Assembly (NCBI RefSeq): GCF_004136315.1
Contig: NZ_CP029562.1
Location: forward strand, 5,851,501 to 5,915,500
Origin: Mesorhizobium sp. Pch-S
Lineage (GTDB): Bacteria > Pseudomonadota > Alphaproteobacteria > Rhizobiales > Rhizobiaceae
DNA: 64,000 bases
Direction: 5' to 3'
Of the stretch, positions 46,113 to 53,700 are shown piece after piece. The notes under the pieces were generated by a model that saw nothing but the letters and a program-made list of their open reading frames with translations, did not search any database and was not told the DNA's origin. Position numbers and translations under genes: made by a program. Every line of letters begins with the position of its first letter. The stretch's first letter is position 1.

Positions 46113-46736
46113 CTACTCCACGGCACGACGCAGGATACGAGCACCAAGCTCCGCAACCTGCCTGGCATCGCCCAAACCCGGCAGACCGTTTGCAAGTTTC
46201 AAGCGGACCCGGCTGGCCAGCTGTGGCGGCACGTCCTGCAGCCATGACTCGAGGCAACTCAAACCGTCGGCAAATATCCTGCCGCTCAAACCGTCCAGCG
46301 GTTCCAGCGACTTGGCCGGACCGGAAATATCCCGGTTCGCAACGGCAGAAGCGCAAAGCTCGGGACCAAGAGCGGCCTGGATGGCACTGGCCTGACGCCC
46401 GTCGATGATTGCGGCAAGGCTGTTTGCCCAATAGATGGCACCGGCGCGCAAGGCCAATCGTTCGAGCTCGTCGCCCGACAAGAGAGCGATCTGTTGATCA
46501 ACCTGTTCGGGCAGTCGGGCGAGCCCCCGAGCCGCCAATCCATGACGCTCGGCCAGGAGTTTCGAAAGCCGCGGCTGCAAGCGTGGCGTTTCCAGCATTC
46601 GCTCGCAAGCCTCGAAGCCGATCTGGCCATCGAAACAATCGGAGAGCCACCCGGCATCGGCGTAGCCGGCAGGATTCGACCAGAATTCCTGCCAGTCCGG
46701 ACTGACGGCTTCCTCACGCCCGGCCAACTGCGTCAT
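46113..46736 (-). CDS. sctK: type III secretion protein SctK position (NolU-like)
   Basis: 207-residue soluble protein between sctJ and sctL, the place of nolU in rhizobial clusters. Weak family features only: WQEFWSNPAGYADAGWLSDC and LSGDELERLALRAGAIYWAN resemble SctK/NolU proteins, which help link the C-ring to the injectisome base. The ATG at 46734-46736 overlaps the sctJ stop (ATGA). The call depends on synteny more than on motif. Confidence 0.75.
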   Translation of the reverse strand: MTQLAGREEAVSPDWQEFWSNPAGYADAGWLSDCFDGQIGFEACERMLETPRLQPRLSKLLAERHGLAARGLARLPEQVDQQIALLSGDELERLALRAGAIYWANSLAAIIDGRQASAIQAALGPELCASAVANRDISGPAKSLEPLDGLSGRIFADGLSCLESWLQDVPPQLASRVRLKLANGLPGLGDARQVAELGARILRRAVE

Positions 46737-47554
46737 GCCTTCTTGGCCGGCACCGCCGGCACATCGAGTGCATAGACGCTGGGGCGCCGATACCAGCGTA
46801 TGTAGGCCAGCCACCCCGCAAGAGCCGCGATGATGGCGATCATTCCATAGAAAAGCCACTGTGCCGTTGCGACGCTGTCGGGGTGGAGCCAAAGTCCCAG
46901 AAACGAAGTAAAACCAACCTCGCCTGTCGGCGGTTCCACAGTCGCCGCCACCGGCACAAGCGTCACCGACACATTGTCATAGGTCAGTCCTGCAACCCCC
47001 TTGGCCACGAGCATCTTCACCTGCGGGATCAGTTCGTTCATCGGAACGGAAGCACGGTGGCGGATGAAGACCGATGCCGACGACGGTACCAGCCCCTGTT
47101 TCAGCGGGTCGTTTTCGGGCAGCACCAGATGCACCCGCGCCGACAGCACGCCGTCGATTTCGGATATCGTGCGCGACAGCTCCTGGCTCAGACCATAGAT
47201 CATCGTCGCCCGCTCTTCGGCCGGCGACGAGACGATGCCGCTGCGCTTGAAAACATCGCCAAGCGTCTGGAACTCCTGCTTGGGCAAACCGCTTTCGTCG
47301 AGGATCGCCATCGCCTCGGCAAAACGGTCCTTGTCGACGAAGACTGTCATTTTTCCGTCTTTGGCGGCCTCGCGCTGAGCGGGAATGCCGTGACGGATCA
47401 GGGTGGCGACGATCTCATTCGCCTGCGGCTGGTTGAGACCGGAATAGAGCTCGACAGAACAGGCCTGCAGAACGAGCATGACCGATACGGCCAGAACCGC
47501 GCACAGCCATTTTCGGAAACGGAGCGGCGTAAGCGCGCGCAAAAGCAATGTCAT
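46733..47554 (-). CDS. sctJ: type III secretion inner ring lipoprotein SctJ (NolT/RhcJ)
   Basis: 273-residue YscJ/HrcJ-family lipoprotein forming the inner-membrane ring. The signal peptide ends in a lipobox LQAC (about residue 27), followed by SVELYSGLNQPQANEIVATL, the family's opening. GVLSARVHLVLPENDP and ASVFIRHRA are typical core strands. A C-terminal membrane helix (WLFYGMIAIIAALAGWLAYI) anchors it. The ATG at 47552-47554 has GGGGAAG upstream and is better than the GTG at 47569. Confidence 0.94.
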   Translation of the reverse strand: MTLLLRALTPLRFRKWLCAVLAVSVMLVLQACSVELYSGLNQPQANEIVATLIRHGIPAQREAAKDGKMTVFVDKDRFAEAMAILDESGLPKQEFQTLGDVFKRSGIVSSPAEERATMIYGLSQELSRTISEIDGVLSARVHLVLPENDPLKQGLVPSSASVFIRHRASVPMNELIPQVKMLVAKGVAGLTYDNVSVTLVPVAATVEPPTGEVGFTSFLGLWLHPDSVATAQWLFYGMIAIIAALAGWLAYIRWYRRPSVYALDVPAVPAKKA

Positions 47555-47578
47555 CGACTTCCCCACCACGGCCAGTGC

Positions 47579-48199
47579 CTATTGCTGCTTGATGAGGGTG
47601 CTCGTCGATGACGTGACGGCAGTTACGCTGCTGGTTACCACTTCAAGGTTGGCAGCAGCCCACATGACCGAGATTGAACGATCGAGAAGCTGTTCCGCAT
47701 TCTGCGCCGGCGAAACAGCTTCTTCGCCTTCCGCAGTTCCTGTCCCGCCATATGCGCCATTCGGCCTGGCGTCTGGCTGAACGCCGGCTTTATTGAGGGC
47801 GGCCTGCACTTTTTGCATCGTCCCTTCCAACGACTTCACTGCCGAACCCAGCAGCGCCGATGTATCTGAAACCTGCCCGCCTCCTGATTTTTCGATCTGG
47901 GTCAGATATTCGAAGAGTTGATGTTCGCTGGTCGCTTCGACAGGTTCGAGGGTCTGTCGCTGCGCCTTGGTCGACGCCGCAGTCTGCGGCGCATCCTGTG
48001 CCACCTGCTGGCCGGCACCGGTCGCGATCCCACCCTGCTCCGGTTTCTTCGCCTTCAGGACCTGTGACTTCGGATCGGCTGCGTTCATGCCGTTGCCTGG
48101 CTGTGTTGCCGAACCGACGGCTACCTGTTGCTGCAGCGCCATGCCGCTGGACATGTTCGACAGTGCGACCTCGAGCGCTCCAATCGGTGCAACTTGCAT
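47579..48199 (-). CDS. sctI: type III secretion inner rod protein SctI position (NolB-like)
   Basis: 206-residue low-complexity protein rich in Ala, Gln, Ser and Thr. The C-terminal ~40 residues (LLDRSISVMWAAANLEVVTS, ending TLIKQQ) resemble the rod-forming tail of SctI/HrpB-type proteins. Position between nolW and nolT equals nolB in rhizobia. The ATG overlaps the last base of the nolW stop (TGATG). No signal peptide, consistent with export by the type III route itself. Confidence 0.78.
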   Translation of the reverse strand: MQVAPIGALEVALSNMSSGMALQQQVAVGSATQPGNGMNAADPKSQVLKAKKPEQGGIATGAGQQVAQDAPQTAASTKAQRQTLEPVEATSEHQLFEYLTQIEKSGGGQVSDTSALLGSAVKSLEGTMQKVQAALNKAGVQPDARPNGAYGGTGTAEGEEAVSPAQNAEQLLDRSISVMWAAANLEVVTSSVTAVTSSTSTLIKQQ

Positions 48200-48858
48200 C
48201 AGCGTGCCTCCTGCCCTTGTTTCGGTTTCTCGGCGGGAAGGATCTGGGCTTCCGCCTGCCTGCCCCGGAAAACCCGAACCGAAACAGCTTTTTGTGCGCT
48301 TTGTTTCGCGGAGACGCCGAGCGTCTTCCTGACGAGGTCGATGTAGGATGGCGGACCGGCCACCTGAACCACGTCGTCCTGTTGCGAGACCTTGAGCGAG
48401 AAGCGAGGATCGATGACACCAAGCCTGTTCAGCTTTTCTTCTGCTCCGGCCGCGGCGTTTGCATCGAGCGGGATGGTCTCGTTGTGAACTTCCGCCTCGG
48501 TCGCCACGTTGAGGACGAGACCGTCAAAGTGCCAGACAAGTCCGTAGCGGCTGCAGAGTTCATCGAGAAATGTCTTCGCGGTGCCAGCTGGCATGGTACC
48601 GCTCAAACGTCCCTTAACCTGATCGCTGACCCTCACGGTCACGCCCATGTTGCGTCCCAGTTCGATCAGCGCATCGCGCACCGACTGGTCGACGGTGATG
48701 TATTTGTAGGGGCCATCCGGCCAACGCGGCTCGGCCGCCTGCACGGCAAACGTGGAGAAACCGAATATGAAAAGGCCGACGACACCAGCCAGTCTCGAGG
48801 AGGTGGCGGCGAGAGAAGACAGTCGATCCGAAGTGCAGGAAGCAAGTCCCGTCAACAT
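48199..48858 (-). CDS. nolW: type III secretin N-terminal subunit (NolW/RhcC1)
   Basis: 219-residue exported protein made of the N0/N1-like domains of a type III secretin without the pore-forming C-terminal part. A signal sequence covers about residues 1-38 (helix VVGLFIFGFSTFAVQA). Secretin N-domain strands include SVRDALIELGRNMGVTVRVS (about residues 56-75) and FLDELCSRYGLVWHFDGLVL (about 93-112). Rhizobial systems characteristically split the secretin into RhcC1 (NolW) and RhcC2; rhcC2 is not in this window. The ATG at 48856-48858 with GGTAGGA upstream is preferred. It opens the operon. Confidence 0.87.
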   Translation of the reverse strand: MLTGLASCTSDRLSSLAATSSRLAGVVGLFIFGFSTFAVQAAEPRWPDGPYKYITVDQSVRDALIELGRNMGVTVRVSDQVKGRLSGTMPAGTAKTFLDELCSRYGLVWHFDGLVLNVATEAEVHNETIPLDANAAAGAEEKLNRLGVIDPRFSLKVSQQDDVVQVAGPPSYIDLVRKTLGVSAKQSAQKAVSVRVFRGRQAEAQILPAEKPKQGQEAR

Positions 48859-49069
48859 TGATCCTACCGAGAAAAGCCGGCTTTCGCCGATCCCGCCCAC
48901 GCAACATTCACCCGCCGATTCACTCTATCGCGCACATGTTGAAATGGGAAGTCCAATTGGATTGCGATTGTAAAATCAGTTCCAAATGTTGCGCGCGCTC
49001 TTGAAAAAGATATGTTGCGCTCCAATCGAGGATCACGGGATGGTGATCGCGAGCAGAGGGGATGTGGCG
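48859..49069. promoter_or_regulatory. divergent promoter region type III operon / L,D-transpeptidase
   Basis: About 210 bases between two divergent genes, less GC-rich than the surroundings. Visible elements are a 12-base palindrome AAAGCCGGCTTT (48873-48884), a 10-base palindrome TCCAATTGGA (48952-48961) and a direct repeat ATGTTGCGC (48986-48994 and 49012-49020). I do not recognise a tts box, the TtsI site that drives symbiotic rhizobial type III operons. The LysR gene downstream of the transpeptidase is a candidate regulator. Confidence 0.5.
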
Positions 49070-49720
49070 ATGACGATGCGGTTGCGCTTGCCGCTGTTTC
49101 TTGTGAGCCTGATCTTAACGGTCATCTCCGCAGGCGCTCAGACCAATTCCGGTTATGATCCGCGCAGTTGGGCATATGACGAAGCTACCAACGCAGTGAT
49201 CCCACCTTCCGCAGCGGGTGATACCGATCAACCTGTCGAGAGCGAGGGACCGCCCCCGTCCTGGTCGCCTATTCCCAGGCAGGTCGTGAGCTTCCGCGAT
49301 GCGCAGCCCACCGGAACGATCATTGTCAGCACAGGCGAGCGGCGGCTTTTTTATGTGCTCGGCAATGGAAAGGCCCTGCGTTATGCCATCGGGGTGGGCA
49401 AGGAGGGCTTTGAATGGGCGGGCCGCGACAAGATCTCTGACAAGAAAGAATGGCCGGACTGGCGCCCACCGCAGGAGATGCGCAGACGCGTCGCAGCGGA
49501 CGGGAAGTCGCTACCGCTTCACGTCGCCGGCGGGCCGAACAATCCTCTCGGTGCAAGAGCGCTCTACATCGGCAACACGCTCTACCGTATCCATGGTACG
49601 AACCAACCCTGGACGGTCGGCAAGGCCAACTCCTCGGGGTGCATCCGCCTGACCAACGAAGATGTCATCGATCTCTATGCGCGCGTGCAAATCGGGGCGA
49701 ACGTTATCGTGAGGCATTAA
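49070..49720 (+). CDS. L,D-transpeptidase (YkuD domain), exported
   Basis: 216-residue exported enzyme with a signal peptide (MTMRLRLPLFLVSLILTVIS). The YkuD catalytic domain occupies about residues 80-216, with the motif IHGTNQPWTVGKANSSGCIR that contains the catalytic His and Cys. Such enzymes make 3-3 crosslinks in peptidoglycan or attach lipoproteins. The ATG at 49070-49072 with GAGGGG upstream gives the best signal peptide; ATG at 49040 is possible. It is divergent from the type III operon, so a role in opening or remodelling the wall for the injectisome is a reasonable inference, not shown. Confidence 0.9.
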   Translation: MTMRLRLPLFLVSLILTVISAGAQTNSGYDPRSWAYDEATNAVIPPSAAGDTDQPVESEGPPPSWSPIPRQVVSFRDAQPTGTIIVSTGERRLFYVLGNGKALRYAIGVGKEGFEWAGRDKISDKKEWPDWRPPQEMRRRVAADGKSLPLHVAGGPNNPLGARALYIGNTLYRIHGTNQPWTVGKANSSGCIRLTNEDVIDLYARVQIGANVIVRH

Positions 49721-49768
49721 GATCGCGACAAAGCACTTTTCAGCAGCAAAGAACGTTTAAAGATCACA

Positions 49769-50692
49769 ATGATCCCATTCAATATCAAACAATTAGAGAC
49801 ATTTCTTCTGGTCGCGGCCTTCGGCTCTTTCCGCAAAGCCGCCGAGCGGCTGAACACCACCCAGCCCGCCGTCTCCACCCGTATCGCCAGTCTTGAGGAA
49901 GCGCTCGGGGCAAAGCTTTTCGAGCGCCAGGCCAGTACCGTGCGACTGACTGCGCAGGGTCAACAGCTGCTGCCCTCTGCCCAGAGCGTGCTCAAGGTGG
50001 CGGAGCGGTTGCAGCTCACGGCAAAGTCTCTGTCGGAAACCGCAGGTGTCTTGCGGCTCGGCGTCTCTGAAACCATCGTCCACACCTGGCTGCCGGACTT
50101 TCTCAAGCAACTGCAGACGCATTGTCCGCTGGTAGACGCCGATATTCTCGTCGATTCATCAGCAACTTTACGCAGCGAATTGATGACCCACCGCATCGAC
50201 CTGGCCTTCCTGATGGGGCCTGTCTCGGAATATGCGATCGAGAACATCGACATGCCGCCCTTCCCGCTCGTCTGGGTCTGCGCTCCTGACTTGGAATTGC
50301 CGAAGGGCCGGAAATTGACCTTGCAGGAGCTGACGCGTTTTCCGGTCATCAGCTATGCTCGCACCACGCGTCCCTATACCGAGCTCTACCGCAAGTTCAG
50401 CCGCGATCTTGAGGAAATGCCGCGCATATTCCCGGCCAATTCGATCGCTGCGGCGCTGAAGATGGCAATGACGGGAATAGGCATCGCCTCACTGCCGCGC
50501 GATGTCGTTGTGGAGCATACAATGGCCGGGACCTTGCGCATCGCCGACTGCGACTGGCATCCGTCCGACCTGGAGTTCACCGCGTCCTATTCGTCGGAGC
50601 CGTCCAACCCGCTGGCCGAGCAGGCAGCGCAACTGGCGGCATGCACGGCACACTCCTATTCGGTCCGCGCCAGCAGAGCGCGGACCCAATGA
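49769..50692 (+). CDS. LysR-family transcriptional regulator
   Basis: 307-residue LysR-type regulator. The N-terminal winged helix is clear (KQLETFLLVAAFGSFRKAAE, then LNTTQPAVSTRIASLEEALG), and a LysR substrate domain follows from about residue 90. Its stop is 13 bases from the convergent end of the giant gene. Position within the type III region makes it a candidate regulator of the secretion operon or of the transpeptidase 48 bases upstream; no operator could be assigned. Confidence 0.9.
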   Translation: MIPFNIKQLETFLLVAAFGSFRKAAERLNTTQPAVSTRIASLEEALGAKLFERQASTVRLTAQGQQLLPSAQSVLKVAERLQLTAKSLSETAGVLRLGVSETIVHTWLPDFLKQLQTHCPLVDADILVDSSATLRSELMTHRIDLAFLMGPVSEYAIENIDMPPFPLVWVCAPDLELPKGRKLTLQELTRFPVISYARTTRPYTELYRKFSRDLEEMPRIFPANSIAAALKMAMTGIGIASLPRDVVVEHTMAGTLRIADCDWHPSDLEFTASYSSEPSNPLAEQAAQLAACTAHSYSVRASRARTQ

Positions 50693-50705
50693 CGGACGAT
50701 CACAG

Positions 50706-53700
50706 TCAACCAACTGCAACGGTCGGCAGATAGATTCGATCGCCGGCGAAGATCACATCCGGGCTCACGATGTGATCCATGTTGAGCACCACGGTATCGG
50801 CCACATCCGCGGAGTTTGTCGTGGCAATGAGCCGGATGCTGTCGCCGTTTTTCACTTCGACCCAGCGGTAACCACCCTGCTCAAGTTTGGGATTGATGCG
50901 CCCATCGCCGTTGCTGGCACCATCTTTGTGGGCTGTTACGAGATCCGCCGAAACCCAGCCGGAATGCATCTTGCCATCAGGCCCGTAACCCTTGACGGGA
51001 AGCCATGCCTTTCCTGAACCATCGGTCGACGGCTTCGCCGTCTGCTCGACGAAGGTGCCGGGCTGCAGCACCGTGACGACGGTGGCGCCACTGCCCGGCT
51101 CCGTGCGCAGGTTCAGGCCGTCATCGGCAAGAACGACAAGCTGCGGGAAGGTTTCCGGCGGTTCTTTCTCCCCCGGATCAGGCTTGTCCGTGCCTTCATC
51201 GGGTTGAGTGCCGTCGGTTCCGGTTTTGTCGTCCGTGTCTTTCGGATCCGGCACCGGTGCGGGTTTGGCTGCCTTCCACGGTTCGCTCAGCAGAGCATCC
51301 AGCGAGAAGAGCAGCATGCCGACGCCGAAGGTGATGCCCAGGGTCCACCGGTCCCAGGCGGCCCACTTCTTGTCGGACTTTTCCGCTGCTGCGATGTCGG
51401 CCTCGGTGCGCGGCACGGAACGACTGTTGACACGATCCGTCCGGATCGCCGACGCCCAGAACTCGGCACAGCCAAAGGTGAACATCGCCCCCGCTACTGT
51501 AGCGATCGGCGCCGGCCAGGAGTTCACCGTATAGACGGCACAGCCCAGCACATATCCCGGACCAGCCAGATATTCGGCCAGATTCCTGATCACCGGGCGG
51601 CCGGTGAAGGATTGCAGCATCGACTTGGTGCCGTAGACCATGTTGCCGAGCGTGAAAGTGCTGTTGACGATAAGGTCCTTGCCTTGAACCACGCCTGTCG
51701 CGGCGCCCGGCGCCGCGGCGATGAATGTAGCTCCTCCCAGCGCGTTGAGGAACCGCCCGAACGGCTTGTGGGCCGCGGTCGCGTTGGGGAATATGGCCTG
51801 CGCTCCGAAAACAAGACCGCGTACCCCGAACGAGACGGCTCCTGCCGTTGCGCTCCAAGTCGGCGGCAGCGTGCTCCACAATGTGTAGGACGTGCCGGCC
51901 ATGGCGCCGAACGTATCGAGCGCCGCCTGGTATTCCCTGGTCCGGGCGTAGGCCAAGGCACCGTCGACAAGGACGCGCTGATCCGGTGTCATCGACTTCC
52001 TGTGGGTCGCCCGGAATGTGGTCAACTGCAGGACCGAGAGCCCGTTGGTTTGGTCGACGCCCATCCACTCGAACTGCTCGAGCGTGAACTTGCGGAACTG
52101 GCCGGGGCTCATTTCCTCGAACTGCTTCGGCGTCACCGCCTCGATGTGCGGTTGTGTCAGTGCTTCGGTGTGGTGAATGGTGAAATCGCCCCACTGTTCG
52201 CGGGTCAGTGCCGGGATCTGCCTGCCGGTGAGCCACGGCACCTGTTTCGGATCGAACTTTGCCATGTCCAGCGAGCTGATCATGGTCTCGGGAATCGCCG
52301 GAACCTGGCGCTCACCGAGATTCTTGAACAATCCGGTTTTGCCCAGACTCTCGAATTGCGGTGACGTGAATTTCGCCACCTGGCCTGGCTTGAACCACGG
52401 AATCTGCCGGCCTTCCAAGGTCGAGACGTCCACAAATTCGATCTTGTCTCCCTTTATCGCCTGTACCTGTGGCTCGATCAGGTGACGCGTAAGGCCGGCG
52501 ATGCCTAAATCCACGAACTGCTGGCCGGTCATGTTGCCGACCTGACCTTTGGTTACCCATGGGATCTGTTTCGCATCGAGACCCGCGATGTTCAGGAAAC
52601 CGGTCTTCGACTTCGGAATCCCTCGCAACTGGCTTTTGGTCAGATACGGCAGCAATCCGGCCTGGTCCATGTCGTGGAACTGCTGTTCGGTGAACTCGGC
52701 CACCTGCTCACGCTTCAGCCAGGGAATCTGTGCTGGCTGGAAATCTCCCATGTCGAGATTCCGGACCTGGTCGAGTGGAACCGCCCGCACGCCATCTCGG
52801 GTGAGCGGTCCATTGCTCGAAGCCGGCTGCCCCTTGTTGGCAGGCGCAGGGGCATACGGCCGCCCAGCGTGAAGCGGGACCTGCCCTGTCTGTCCAGTCC
52901 CGTCTTTCGTCAAACGGAAATAGGAGCCAGTCTCGTCGGCGGCACGGGTTACCGTCAAACCCGGAACCCCCGCCACGGCCTCATTCAGTACATTTTGGTC
53001 CCCAACACCCATAAGATGAACCTGGCCACCGGGTTTCAGCCGATCAGACAGGACTTTTAGCGGGATCATTGTCTGATCCGCACTGCCTCCTTGCGGAAGC
53101 ACATCAGTGCCTACGACAATGCGGTCAAATGCCTTGCCGCTCCGGAGTGCAGAAATGCCGCGGCCATGTGGAGACAGCGACGTTATGTTGAGATCGCTGG
53201 TGTTGCGCAGCACGGGGCCGTCATAACCAACAACAAGTACCCGTGCTCCCGGGGCAAGCCCTTCCAGGCCATGTGCCGCCTGGTATTGCTGGTATGTCGT
53301 ATCGGCATAGCGACCATAGAACTGTTCGTAGGTGCCGTCGGACGTGCTTGGGGACTTTGCTCTGTGCAGCGCGGCCATCTTGTCGACGGCTTGTCCGACG
53401 CTGATCTCATTCGCCACGTAGCTGGCAAAGGCATCAGCTGCAATCTCGTTCTGTTGATCGCTCAGGAAGGAAGCCGGCTTGCCGCCATTCACCGCAAGCT
53501 CGTCGGCGACGGTGTACTGGGCGAACATCGCCTTGCCCTCGGGGCGCATGTAGGCGTCGACGGCCGCGTCTCTGAAAGCCTGCCCGTTCGCAAAATTCTC
53601 GGGCCGCAGATCGATCGGAACATCGCTTACATGCGACAATTCGTGGGCGAGCATATCGACGAAATCAGCGAGTACCGTGTCGCCGTCCGCATCGGGTGCA

